Shown: positions 31,429 to 39,805 of the stretch, one piece after another
Layout of the letters: every line of letters begins with the position of its first letter
Position numbering within the stretch: position 1 is the first letter of the stretch
Assembly: GCF_004354365.1 (NCBI RefSeq)
Contig: NZ_SJCY01000003.1
Location: forward strand, 1-64,000
Direction of reading: 5' to 3'
Source of the DNA: Pedobacter changchengzhani
GTDB lineage: Bacteria; Bacteroidota; Bacteroidia; Sphingobacteriales; Sphingobacteriaceae
Length of the DNA: 64,000 nucleotides
The notes under the pieces: model-generated
Told to the model about the DNA's origin: nothing
Database searches by the model: none
What the model saw: only the letters and a program-made list of their open reading frames with translations
Position numbers and translations under genes: made by a program

Positions 31429-31464
31429 AAATAAATTTATGTAATTTATCGGGAATAAAAAACT

Positions 31465-31498
31465 AAAAAGAAGATGAAGCCATTATAGCTTCATCTTC
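31465..31498 (-). terminator. Terminator of the lipoprotein gene
   Basis: On the minus strand GAAGATGAAGC pairs with GCTTCATCTTC and is followed by a T-run, about 30 bases after the stop at 31526. It would reduce or prevent co-transcription with the PKD gene. Confidence 0.75.
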
Positions 31499-31525
31499 GA
31501 TTGTATGTTTGGGATGGAAAATTGA

Positions 31526-32494
31526 TTAATATCCGTCTAAACTATTTATTGCATTTTGTACCTGCGCTTCGGTTGTTTCGGTCAAATTTAAGCTAATGCT
31601 TTGGTCGGCTACAATTGTAGTTTCAAGTTCTGCGTAGTAATATTTTCCATCCTTAATAGAGAATGAAATATATTTTCCTTGAATCCCGATTGGCATCATA
31701 TTGTCGTAGCTTTTAACTTTATTTGCGCCATCAAGGGTGTAAAGTTGAGCGGCTACGTTACTTCCCTTTGCACAGAAGAATACAAAAGTTTCGCCAGTAA
31801 AAGCTCTAAAGCTTGCCAAATTACCTGGGTTGTTAACTAATTGCACACGAACGGTGGTTTTAGGGTTGGCGTAACTATAAAAAACATCGCAGTTAATCCA
31901 GCCTAATTTACCCATATCGAATGTAAAGTTAGCTGCTACAGCATCTATTTCTGCTTTAATTTGCACACCATTTGCGTTAGGAACTGGCGCTTGCCATGCC
32001 AACTGATTATCGGCGCCTACTTTTTCTACACCTTCCCAAATTTGGGTAGAACCTGTTCTATTTGTTGGGATGGAGATGCGAATGGCTTTGGTTAAAACTT
32101 GATCAACCGCTGTACCACCTGCTGTGGCATTTAGGTAAATAAAGCCATCGCTTTTTAAAGGCGCACCACTAATGTGATTGGTATTTGTGCCACTAAATAC
32201 AACGGCACTTCGCGTTAACATTTCTAAAGCACTTACCACAACCTCGCCGTTAACAGCTGTGCCACCAACTTTAAATGTTCCGGCTGGGATGGTAATTTTT
32301 GTGCCTCCTTTTAGTGTGAAGGTGTTTTCTACATTGCCATTAAATTTGAACGATTGATTTTGTGCGCCAAAAATTGAAGCGAAATCTTTTGCATTTTTAG
32401 CTTGGTTACTTTGTAAGGTGTCGTCTTTTCTGCAAGCCGATGATAATAATATAATCAGCGCAAATACTAATGTGGTTAAGTTTAGCTTTTTCAT
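31526..32494 (-). CDS. Putative lipoprotein, unknown function
   Basis: A protein of about 322 residues from the ATG at 32494. This start gives a clean lipoprotein signal: basic M-K-K, a hydrophobic stretch and lipobox L-S-S-A-C with Cys21. The upstream in-frame ATG at 32542 would add 16 basic residues and is less likely. The body is beta-rich, with an early motif (G-G-T-K-I-T-I-P-A-G-T-F, then G-E-V-V-V-S-A-L-E-M) common to Bacteroidota surface lipoproteins of unknown role. No catalytic motif is seen. It is the gene divergent from the ECF sigma factor and therefore a candidate for sigma-dependent expression. Confidence 0.75.
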   Translation of the reverse strand: MKKLNLTTLVFALIILLSSACRKDDTLQSNQAKNAKDFASIFGAQNQSFKFNGNVENTFTLKGGTKITIPAGTFKVGGTAVNGEVVVSALEMLTRSAVVFSGTNTNHISGAPLKSDGFIYLNATAGGTAVDQVLTKAIRISIPTNRTGSTQIWEGVEKVGADNQLAWQAPVPNANGVQIKAEIDAVAANFTFDMGKLGWINCDVFYSYANPKTTVRVQLVNNPGNLASFRAFTGETFVFFCAKGSNVAAQLYTLDGANKVKSYDNMMPIGIQGKYISFSIKDGKYYYAELETTIVADQSISLNLTETTEAQVQNAINSLDGY

Positions 32495-32588
32495 CTTTTT
32501 AAATTTTAAGTTTTTATGCTTACTCTTTAGGCTTTTCAGCAAACGCCAATTGTATGTTTTGCTGGTATATCAACCAAATGAAAAAAAT

Positions 32589-32599
32589 GTTACCCCCCC
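32589..32599 (-). promoter_or_regulatory. G-run plus TAAC element, possible ECF sigma site
   Basis: On the minus strand seven G followed by TAAC lie about 100 bases upstream of the lipoprotein start. GTAAC-like boxes next to G-runs resemble -35 elements of ECF promoters, and the ECF gene diverges here. This is a suggestion only; no second copy was found in the window. Confidence 0.25.
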
Positions 32600-32679
32600 A
32601 CAACAATATTTTTTTTCTGTAATAGATAAGAAACATTAAATTAGAGCGGAAATTAGTTTTTAGTTATCAATATTCAATT

Positions 32680-32825
32680 AACAATTAGCAATGACCAAAT
32701 ATCAATTATCAATAACCAAGTATCAATAACCAAGTAGCAATGTTCAATTATCAATAACCAAGTATCAATGTTCAATTATCAATTATCAATTAACAACTAA
32801 CCAATCAACCACTAACCAACCAACT
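32680..32825. repeat. Low-complexity ATCAATTA/AACCAAGT repeat
   Basis: Short interspersed units (ATCAATTA, AACCAAGTATCAAT, GTTCAATTATC) fill about 145 bases directly upstream of the ECF sigma start codon. Units are imperfect, so strand slippage could change its length. No reading frame is supported. Confidence 0.7.
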
Positions 32826-32829
32826 AATA

Positions 32830-33390
32830 ATGTCTAAATCTCCACATCCCGATCAACGGTATTTAATTGCACTGGTAAACAACGATGCCGGAGTAATTAA
32901 TGAGATTTATAAAAAATGTGCGGGTAAGGTTAAGTCGTTCATTCTGTTTAATAATGGTTCTGCCGATGATGCCGAAGATATTTTTCAAGAGTCGCTGGTG
33001 GATGTATATAATCAAGCCAAATACAAAAAATTAGAACTAACCTGCCCTTTCGAGCCTTTCTTATTATTGGTGTGTAAACGGAAATGGTTAAACGAAATAA
33101 AAAAAAGATCCATTTTACCGGTAACAAAATCCGATGATAGTTTATTACATGTCGGTGAAGATACATTTGAACAGGCGGAATTGCTGGAAAAACAGCAAGA
33201 ACAAACTGAAACTTTCTTAAAAGCATTCGAAAAATTGGGCGACCGCTGCAAAGAGATTATTACTTGGAGTATGAAAGGTGAGGCACAAGAAAAAGTTGCC
33301 GAAACTTTAGGCGTAACTTATGGTTATTTAAGAAAGAAAAAATCTGAATGTATGGCTAGTCTAATTAAAATGGTACAAAATAAATTATAG
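32830..33390 (+). CDS. ECF-type RNA polymerase sigma factor
   Basis: A 186-residue sigma-70 family protein of extracytoplasmic-function size. Region 2 is visible around residues 20-85, with the polymerase-binding D-A-E-D-I-F-Q-E-S-L-V-D-V-Y block. Region 4 follows at about 130-183, with a helix-turn-helix (E-K-V-A-E-T-L-G-V-T-Y-G-Y-L-R-K-K-K). The linker between them is short, as in the class. Four bases separate it from a membrane TPR gene that is the probable anti-sigma partner. It diverges from the lipoprotein/PKD/CHAT gene line, which is the natural candidate regulon. No target promoter could be proven. Confidence 0.9.
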   Translation: MSKSPHPDQRYLIALVNNDAGVINEIYKKCAGKVKSFILFNNGSADDAEDIFQESLVDVYNQAKYKKLELTCPFEPFLLLVCKRKWLNEIKKRSILPVTKSDDSLLHVGEDTFEQAELLEKQQEQTETFLKAFEKLGDRCKEIITWSMKGEAQEKVAETLGVTYGYLRKKKSECMASLIKMVQNKL

Positions 33391-33394
33391 CGTA

Positions 33395-34129
33395 ATGACA
33401 GACGATAAGATTTTACTAACAGCCCGGTATGTGGAGGGCGATATGGATGCCATAGAGCGTGCAGGCTATGAAACACAAATGGAAAACGATGCAGATTTAC
33501 AGCAACATTTGATCGATTATAACTACATACACGAAAGTTTAAAAATGAAATTGGCACCAGATGATGCAGATTTACTTTTTAGAGATACACTTTCTAAATT
33601 TAATAGCGAATACTTTCATCCTCAGCAGGTTGCCAAAACCATTTCATTAAAACCTTACGTAAAGTGGTTAAGTGGTATTGCTGCGGTTTTATTTTTAGGA
33701 CTTTTAATTTGGGCGCCTTGGCGGATGAGCCTTTACGAAAGCTTTGCCGGAAACAACCAAATGACCGTTGCCGAAAGAGGGGCAGAAAAGGAAACCAATT
33801 TAGATAAAGCAGCAGCCTTTTACAATGTTAAAGATTATAAAAGTGCTAAAATATTATTGGAAAAAGAACACGTTGCGCAACCAGAAAACGCAATGGTTAA
33901 CTATTATTACGGCAAAACTTTATTAGAGACCCAACAAATTGGAGAAGGTAGAGTAATGCTGAATGGTGTTTATAACGGACAATCGGTATTTAAGTATGAT
34001 GCCGCTTATGCAGTTGCGATGAGTTATTTAAAGGCCGATAATAAGGATGCTTGTAGAATCTGGCTTCAAAAAATCCCCGCTGGAACCGCACATTTTGAGC
34101 AAGCAAAGGCGCTACTTGAGAAGTTATAA
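33395..34129 (+). CDS. Single-pass membrane TPR protein, candidate anti-sigma factor
   Basis: A 244-residue protein with an anti-sigma-like layout. A charged cytoplasmic N-terminus (1-88) precedes one membrane helix at about 91-108 (W-L-S-G-I-A-A-V-L-F-L-G-L-L-I). A periplasmic part of about 135 residues built of tetratricopeptide-like repeats follows (A-A-F-Y-N-V-K-D-Y-K-S-A, then Y-Y-Y-G-K-T-L-L). No zinc-finger (ZAS) motif is seen, so it is not a classical zinc anti-sigma factor. Placement four bases after the sigma gene and topology both support an anti-sigma or signal-transducing role; the TPR part could contact the periplasmic TPR-CHAT protein. That interaction is inference. Confidence 0.7.
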   Translation: MTDDKILLTARYVEGDMDAIERAGYETQMENDADLQQHLIDYNYIHESLKMKLAPDDADLLFRDTLSKFNSEYFHPQQVAKTISLKPYVKWLSGIAAVLFLGLLIWAPWRMSLYESFAGNNQMTVAERGAEKETNLDKAAAFYNVKDYKSAKILLEKEHVAQPENAMVNYYYGKTLLETQQIGEGRVMLNGVYNGQSVFKYDAAYAVAMSYLKADNKDACRIWLQKIPAGTAHFEQAKALLEKL

Positions 34130-34216
34130 AAAATATTTCCAATAGTTGTCAATTAATGTGGCTTGCTCAAAACAATACGTTGTGTTTGATGTTAAGTTAA
34201 GTGTTAATAATTATAA

Positions 34217-34543
34217 ATGTCAATTATAGAAGGTCTTCAAGAAAATGAAAAACCAGTTTTAAACGCTTGGTTAACAGATGATGAGCTTTTTTTTAAAAAA
34301 TTGAAGTCGCACGATTTACATGCGTTTAAATCACTTTATAAATTTTATGCGTCGCCGTTACTTGGTTCTATACGCCGAGCAGTAAATGACGAAAAGAAAT
34401 CAGAATTAATTCTAGAAAAAACATTTATCGAAGTTTGGAATACCATTTCCGTTTTCGACGAATCTAAATATAAGCTTTTTACCTGGATGAATCAGATTGC
34501 TAGAAAGCTGATCTCACAAAATACCATACACGTTACTTCTTAG
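34217..34543 (+). CDS. Sigma-70 region-2-only protein
   Basis: A 108-residue protein resembling only the first half of an ECF sigma factor. Residues 25-100 show the region 2 pattern (F-K-S-L-Y-K-F-Y-A-S-P-L-L, then E-K-T-F-I-E-V-W-N-T-I and L-F-T-W-M-N-Q-I-A-R-K-L-I). The frame ends at a clean stop where region 4 should begin, and I see no region 4 in any frame in the following 500 bases. It could be a decayed sigma factor or a genuine short protein that binds core polymerase or competes for it. It lies 87 bp after the membrane TPR gene, same strand. Confidence 0.6.
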   Translation: MSIIEGLQENEKPVLNAWLTDDELFFKKLKSHDLHAFKSLYKFYASPLLGSIRRAVNDEKKSELILEKTFIEVWNTISVFDESKYKLFTWMNQIARKLISQNTIHVTS

Positions 34544-34669
34544 TTTTTAATAGTTTTTTAAAGTTGAGCGCTGCTGCTGCATATTTTTAAAACACCCTAA
34601 AGTTCAGCATAATTACAGTGCATTGTTTTTTTAATTCCGTTAAAAAATCAGTAAATTGATCTTGATTTT
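34544..34669. other. Intergenic DNA, nothing recognised
   Basis: AT-rich sequence after the region-2-only gene, with no hairpin terminator that I can see and no reading frame. Confidence 0.3.
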
Positions 34670-34882
34670 AAGCTGAGTTCGATTGTTAATATTCATTTTT
34701 AAATGGGTTAAAAAACCTTTTGGTCAGCTTGGGCGACACCCTGTCCCGATGCATCGAGATCAGGGTCTTTATTGGAGGAAAGATGCTGATCCCAAAAATT
34801 CGAAACTGCATGATGATGAGCCGTAGAATAAAGCTAATAAATACTACATTTCTATAAAATAATAATCGAACTCAAGTTAATA
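34670..34882. mobile_element. MITE-like element with ~19-bp terminal inverted repeats
   Basis: The left end reads AAGCTGAGTTCGATTGTTA and the right end is its near inverse, TAATAATCGAACTCAAGTT. About 210 bp lie in total, with a central hairpin (ACCCTGTCC...GATCAGGGT). It has no coding capacity. The right end is shared with the element at 7.6 kb and with the tails of the 122-bp units at 17.7-18.3 kb, so these belong to one dispersed family. No clear target-site duplication is visible. Confidence 0.6.
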
Positions 34883-35075
34883 AGCTGTAATTATCTTTTT
34901 TGATGAAAATCGTTACGTTGTCCCGACTTTTCAGGATTACGATCCTTCATAATGCCTCAAATTGAGTAGCTAAGTATTTCAAAATAAGTTTATTGCGAAA
35001 GTATTCTACAATCTATCAACAACCCTTGTTTTTGCTAATATTTTTAGTAATTTTGATGTATTAAGCATCAACTTT
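34883..35075. other. Leader region of the UmuD-like gene
   Basis: AT-rich with a remnant of a dispersed element (TTGTCCCGACTTTTCAGGA near 34918). I could not identify a LexA-type palindrome with confidence. Confidence 0.3.
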
Positions 35076-35522
35076 ATGACAAGAGAATTAGCCCTACCTA
35101 CGAATAATTTATTGGATACATTAGATAATCCCGGGCGGGTTTCTGGTTTTATATCGCCTTCGGCAGATTACAAACAGCGCACACTACACATTGCGCATAA
35201 AATGGTAAGTGATCCATCAAATACTTTTTATTTCGAAGCCGATGATGACCAAATGCGATATTTCGGCATAAAGAAAGGCAGTATTATTATCGTTGATAAA
35301 TCTATAAAAGCATCATCAGGTATGTTAATTGTTTGCTGTGTAAATGATGAATGGCTCACGCGGAAGCTTTGCGTTAAAGGCGAAAATACCTATCTGTGCA
35401 TTAACGATACCATGGATGCTTGCTTGAATATAACAGGCCGCAACATTACCATTTTCGGCGCCGTAACTTGGACTTGCTTACCTCATTCAAACTTTAATCC
35501 TATTCGCACTGGTGGATTATAA
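35076..35522 (+). CDS. UmuD/LexA-fold (S24) protein lacking the catalytic serine
   Basis: A 148-residue protein aligned to UmuD over its whole length: G-F-I-S-P-S-A-D-Y near 24-32, then F-Y-F-E-A-D-D-D-Q-M near 51-60, I-I-V-D-K-S-I near 71-77 and T-R-K-L-C-V near 95-100. UmuD-type proteins self-cleave with a Ser-Lys dyad during SOS mutagenesis. The lysine is present (Lys97), but the serine of the G-D-S-M motif is Gln59, so self-cleavage by the usual route should be impossible. No umuC polymerase gene follows. It may be a regulator or a polymerase partner that stays in the uncleaved form. The codon is a plain CAA in an otherwise intact frame, so a sequencing artefact is unlikely. Confidence 0.78.
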   Translation: MTRELALPTNNLLDTLDNPGRVSGFISPSADYKQRTLHIAHKMVSDPSNTFYFEADDDQMRYFGIKKGSIIIVDKSIKASSGMLIVCCVNDEWLTRKLCVKGENTYLCINDTMDACLNITGRNITIFGAVTWTCLPHSNFNPIRTGGL

Positions 35523-35565
35523 TTGGTTTTTTATCAATTTAAACCGAAGTATAAAATTTAATAAC

Positions 35566-35664
35566 ATGAAAGAATTACTAGCATTAATTAAAAGCTACTT
35601 GCTTAAAGAAGCAGAAACTTTAAACCAGATTACTGATAAACCCGAAACTAAAAAGAAAAAGTAG
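35566..35664 (+). CDS. Possible 32-residue small protein
   Basis: A short frame beginning M-K-E-L-L-A-L-I-K-S-Y and ending in a lysine-rich tail (P-E-T-K-K-K-K), 43 bases after the UmuD-like stop. The first half would form an amphipathic helix. Only its position and plausible composition support it. A 75-codon frame on the opposite strand overlaps it but is less convincing. Confidence 0.3.
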   Translation: MKELLALIKSYLLKEAETLNQITDKPETKKKK

Positions 35665-36432
35665 GTTTGCTTATCGGTAAGTATTTTATTTATAATGTAG
35701 TAGAGCTTTATAAGTTGCTTGTCGTATGAATGATCGATTGATTGTATAATGGTAGAATCTTCTATAAAGTGAAGATTTTGAATCATCGGATTGATCGTGA
35801 TGGAGTCAAGTAACTTGCTCATAACACTAACGAAAACACTTTTTACTAATCGTCTTTTCCGCGTAGGCGGAAATCTTTTCGATGAATAAAGTAAAACCTT
35901 TAGTCATAATATTTGCTACTAAATACGGAAAGACGAGGAGCGTAACCTAGCAATTTGCTCATAACACTAACCAAAACATTTTTTACTTATCGTCTTTTCA
36001 GGATAGGCCGGAATCGTAATGAAGCAAACGAATTTCAGCTACTTTCAACGTATAAAATATTATTTAATTGTTCTTGAGCCACCAAACAAGCAGTTAGAAG
36101 GCTTTTTCTATATTAATTTCAATAGCCTACGGTTTCCCGTAATTTATTTTATTTTTTTCTTTATACATTAGTGGAGAAAATTAATCACGATGCTTAATGA
36201 TGTTTTTCTATTTTAAGAGTATGTGGGTCAACAAACATTCATTACTCACACTTTTGTTTTTTCTCTATTTGCAACATTTTTTATTCAATGTTGCAAAATC
36301 GGGATTGACACATTTAACTTAATGCTCATTCAAACAATAATATACATCTATTTTTAGCTCATTATATTGAATCAGCATAAAAACAAGATTATTTTTACGT
36401 ATTTTGAAAAACTTAACAACATCATTTAAACA
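35665..36432. other. Gene-free region left of the defence-type island
   Basis: No convincing gene. It contains a direct repeat with a 140-bp period (about 35815-35875 and 35955-36015, beginning TTGCTCATAACACTAAC) carrying a CCGCGTAGGCGG palindrome in the first copy and a decayed one in the second, and a perfect 11-bp-stem hairpin at 36268-36297. The right part (36300-36432) is the probable promoter region of the PLD-helicase gene. No tRNA or attachment-site duplication was found. Confidence 0.5.
36268..36297. promoter_or_regulatory. Inverted repeat upstream of the PLD-helicase gene
   Basis: TTTGCAACATT pairs perfectly with AATGTTGCAAA across an eight-base loop, 135 bp before the helicase start. 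No T-run follows, so it is not an obvious terminator; an operator for the island is possible. Confidence 0.35.
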
Positions 36433-39400
36433 ATGCCGAAAATTTACGACAATATCGATAACCACCTAACTAAAGGGTTAAATGATACGCTTGAATCTTC
36501 CCTTAGGGCAGATTTTTGTGTGGGTTATTTTAATTTAAGAGGTTGGAAGCAGGTTGCTGAAACAATCGACAATCTTGAAGGCAAGTTGGTTATGGAAGGT
36601 AAAGATGATGTCCATCGAATTTGTAGACTTCTAGTTGGTATGCAAAAGATGCCTATTGATATTTTGCGTGATTATTTTTCACATTTCGAAGACAATATAA
36701 TCGACCAAAAAGAAGCATTGGTATTAAAAAAACGATTAGCACAAGAATTTAAAGATCAACTGACTATTGGAACACCAACTGATCAAGACGAGAGAGCATT
36801 ACGCAAGTTGAGCCAACAAATGAAGGACAGAAAAGTTGTCGTTAAACTTCATTTACGTTATACACTTCACGCTAAATTATATCTGGCTTATAGCGACGAC
36901 AAACGTGTTCCTGTCGTAGGCTTTTTAGGCAGCAGTAACTTAACGCTTGCAGGATTGGCAAAGCAAGGCGAATTGAACATTGATGTAATGGACCAAGATG
37001 CAGCCAATAAATTAGCACTTTGGTTCGATGACCGATGGAAAGACCGTTGGTGTTTAGACATTACGGAAGAATTAATTGAAATAATTGACACGTCGTGGGC
37101 TGCAGATAAACTTAATTCCCCTTATCATATTTATCTAAAAATAGCCTATCATCTATCAAGAGAAGCTAGAGCAGGTATTAATGAATTTAAACTTCCCAAG
37201 ATTTTTCAAAAAGAGTTATTGGAGTTTCAGCAAAAAGCTGTTTTAGTCGCTGCGCATCACTTACATAAGCGAGGCGGTGTTTTAATTGGTGACGTGGTTG
37301 GCTTGGGGAAAACCATTACCGCAACTGCACTAGCAAAATTATTTGAGGATGATTTCTTTGTAGAAACCCTAATCATTTGTCCAAAAAACTTAGTGGAAAT
37401 GTGGGAAGATTATGCTCACAAATATCAATTAAGAGCAAAAGTTATTCCTCAAAGCCAAGTTCAAACAAAACTGCCCAACCTGAGACGTTACCGCCTTGTG
37501 ATTGTTGACGAAAGTCACAACTTGCGTAACGATCAAGGAAGCAGATACAGAGCCATCAAATCATACTTAGAGGAAAATGACAGCAAAGTAATTTTACTTT
37601 CTGCTACACCTTACAACAAAACGTATTTAGACCTTTCAAATCAACTTCGGTTGTTTATTTCAGACGACAAAGATCTGGGAATTAGTCCAGAGGAATATAT
37701 AAAACATATTGGCGGTCAAGTCCAGTTTAGTTCTCAACATACAGAAACATTCATTAGAAGTATAAAGGCTTTTGAAAAAAGTCCTTTTGCGGATGACTGG
37801 CGTGAGTTAATGAGGTTGTACTTAGTTCGTAGAACAAGAAGCTTTATTAAAAACAATTACGCAGAAACCGACCCAATTAATAACAGGAAGTTTTTAACTT
37901 TTTCAGACGGATCAAAATCTTATTTTCCTGATAGAATCCCGCAACGGGTACTTTATGAGTTCGATCCAAATAATAAAAGCGATATCTATGCAAATCTATA
38001 TTCAACAAGTGTGGTTGAGACAATAAATGGTTTAGAGTTACCCAGATATGGTTTGCAAGCTTATTTGATCTCAAAACCTCTTTTAAAGGCAACTAAAGAG
38101 GAAGAAATGTTAATGCAAAATTTAAGTCGTGCAGGTCGGCGATTAATGGGGTTTGCCAGAACTAATCTCTTTAAACGTTTGGAGAGTAGTGGTTATTCTT
38201 TTTTGCTTTCATTAAGTCGTCACATTCTAAGAAACTATCTTTTTGTATATGCTGTACAAAATCATTTGCCAATTCCTATTGGTAAAAATATTTCGCAAAA
38301 CTTAGACGAGTATTTAGAAGATAGTGATACCGACAACGATGGTGAAGGTTCAAATCTTTTAAACCTCATTTTGAAAGAAGAAACTTATTTGAAAAAGGCA
38401 GAAGAATTATATAAATTATTTACAAGCGAAAATTTCAAAAAGCGCTTTGAATGGATTAGGAGCGAATTTTTTTCAAATACTTTATCTGTTAACTTAATTA
38501 ACGATAGTAAGGAAATTATTAAAATACTAAGCCTTGGCAAAGACTGGAACCCTGATCAAGATAAACAGTTAAATGCTTTATATGACTTGCTAACTATTAC
38601 ACACGGCAAAGAAAAAGTATTGGTGTTTACACAATTTGCCGATACAGCTTACTACTTAACTGAGCAATTAAAGAAACGAGGAATAAAGAAACTAGAAAGT
38701 GTTACTGGCGCCGATGAAAATCCTACAGGGTTGGCTCAACGGTTTAGTCCTTTTAGCAATAATAAGGCAGACTTAATCAAGGAAGGGCAAGAACTAAGGG
38801 TGTTAATTACCACCGATGTTTTGAGTGAGGGACAAAATTTACAAGATGCACACATTATTTTAAATTACGATTTGCCTTGGGCAATTATTCGTTTAATACA
38901 GCGAGCAGGACGTGTTGACCGTATCGGACAAAAAGCAGAAAAAATTATTTGCTATTCGTTTTTGCCTGAAGATGGAATTGAAGCAATTATAAATCTTCGC
39001 AGGCGATTAACTCAACGTATTGAGGAAAATGCTAATGTGGTAGGAAGCGATGAAACATTTTTTGATGGAGATCCTATTAACCTAACTGACCTCTACAACG
39101 AAAAATCAGGAATATTAGACGGCGAAGATGATGATACCGAAGTGGATTTAGCTTCATTAGCTTATCAGATTTGGAAAAACGCAACCGATGCAGATCCCGA
39201 GTTAAACAAAATAATTCCCGATTTGCCGAATGTAATTTATGCGACTAAACACAATGAAGATGCACCTGAAAAAGAAGGCGTAATTGTTTACACCAGAACA
39301 TCAGAAGAAAACGATGTATTGGCTTGGATGAACAACAAAGGTGAAATTATTACCCAATCACAACATACCATTTTAAAAGTGGCACAATGCACACCCGACA

Positions 39401-39801
39401 CCGAACCGAAATATAAATTAGAAAACCACCACGAATTGGTTAAAAAAGGAATTGACTTTATTCGTGATGAAGAAAAAAATACTGGCGGTTCTTTAGGTAA
39501 AAAAACTGGCGTGAAGTATCGCGTATATATGCGCCTTGACCGCTATTGCAAAGAATACGAAGGAACATTGTTTGTAAACGAACAACTAAAAAAGGCAGTT
39601 GACGATATTTACAAATATCCATTGAAAGAATTTGCAAGAGAAACCTTAAACCGTCAATTAAAATCGGGAATTGCAGACGATCAATTAGGTGCTTTAGTTA
39701 TTTCATTGCGTGAAGAAGATAAGTTGGCAATTGTAAACGAAGATGAACAACCCAACAGAGAACCGCAGATTATTTGCTCAATGGGCTTAAAAAATTCTTA
39801 A
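36433..39801 (+). CDS. PLD-nuclease/SNF2-type helicase fusion protein
   Basis: An 1122-residue protein joining a nuclease and a DNA translocase. The N-terminal domain (about 1-225) is phospholipase-D-like, with H-A-K at His146/Lys148 and G-S-S-N-L at 166-170, one HKD-type half-site, so it would act as a dimer. The superfamily 2 helicase follows: Walker A G-D-V-V-G-L-G-K-T at 286-294, D-E-S-H at 359-362, S-A-T-P-Y-N at 390-395 and motif VI Q-R-A-G-R-V-D-R-I-G-Q at about 823-833. A C-terminal region of 290 residues is unassigned. The arrangement resembles the restriction engine of ATP-dependent R-M systems, with the methylase/specificity subunit encoded separately downstream. The KilA-N fragment starts four bases after its stop. 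Confidence 0.88.
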   Translation: MPKIYDNIDNHLTKGLNDTLESSLRADFCVGYFNLRGWKQVAETIDNLEGKLVMEGKDDVHRICRLLVGMQKMPIDILRDYFSHFEDNIIDQKEALVLKKRLAQEFKDQLTIGTPTDQDERALRKLSQQMKDRKVVVKLHLRYTLHAKLYLAYSDDKRVPVVGFLGSSNLTLAGLAKQGELNIDVMDQDAANKLALWFDDRWKDRWCLDITEELIEIIDTSWAADKLNSPYHIYLKIAYHLSREARAGINEFKLPKIFQKELLEFQQKAVLVAAHHLHKRGGVLIGDVVGLGKTITATALAKLFEDDFFVETLIICPKNLVEMWEDYAHKYQLRAKVIPQSQVQTKLPNLRRYRLVIVDESHNLRNDQGSRYRAIKSYLEENDSKVILLSATPYNKTYLDLSNQLRLFISDDKDLGISPEEYIKHIGGQVQFSSQHTETFIRSIKAFEKSPFADDWRELMRLYLVRRTRSFIKNNYAETDPINNRKFLTFSDGSKSYFPDRIPQRVLYEFDPNNKSDIYANLYSTSVVETINGLELPRYGLQAYLISKPLLKATKEEEMLMQNLSRAGRRLMGFARTNLFKRLESSGYSFLLSLSRHILRNYLFVYAVQNHLPIPIGKNISQNLDEYLEDSDTDNDGEGSNLLNLILKEETYLKKAEELYKLFTSENFKKRFEWIRSEFFSNTLSVNLINDSKEIIKILSLGKDWNPDQDKQLNALYDLLTITHGKEKVLVFTQFADTAYYLTEQLKKRGIKKLESVTGADENPTGLAQRFSPFSNNKADLIKEGQELRVLITTDVLSEGQNLQDAHIILNYDLPWAIIRLIQRAGRVDRIGQKAEKIICYSFLPEDGIEAIINLRRRLTQRIEENANVVGSDETFFDGDPINLTDLYNEKSGILDGEDDDTEVDLASLAYQIWKNATDADPELNKIIPDLPNVIYATKHNEDAPEKEGVIVYTRTSEENDVLAWMNNKGEIITQSQHTILKVAQCTPDTEPKYKLENHHELVKKGIDFIRDEEKNTGGSLGKKTGVKYRVYMRLDRYCKEYEGTLFVNEQLKKAVDDIYKYPLKEFARETLNRQLKSGIADDQLGALVISLREEDKLAIVNEDEQPNREPQIICSMGLKNS

Positions 39802-39805
39802 ACTT

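Noticed and set aside
35595..35822. 75-codon minus-strand frame
   Set aside because: Low-complexity composition, starts in a direct repeat, and overlaps a more plausible small plus-strand frame; no family recognised.
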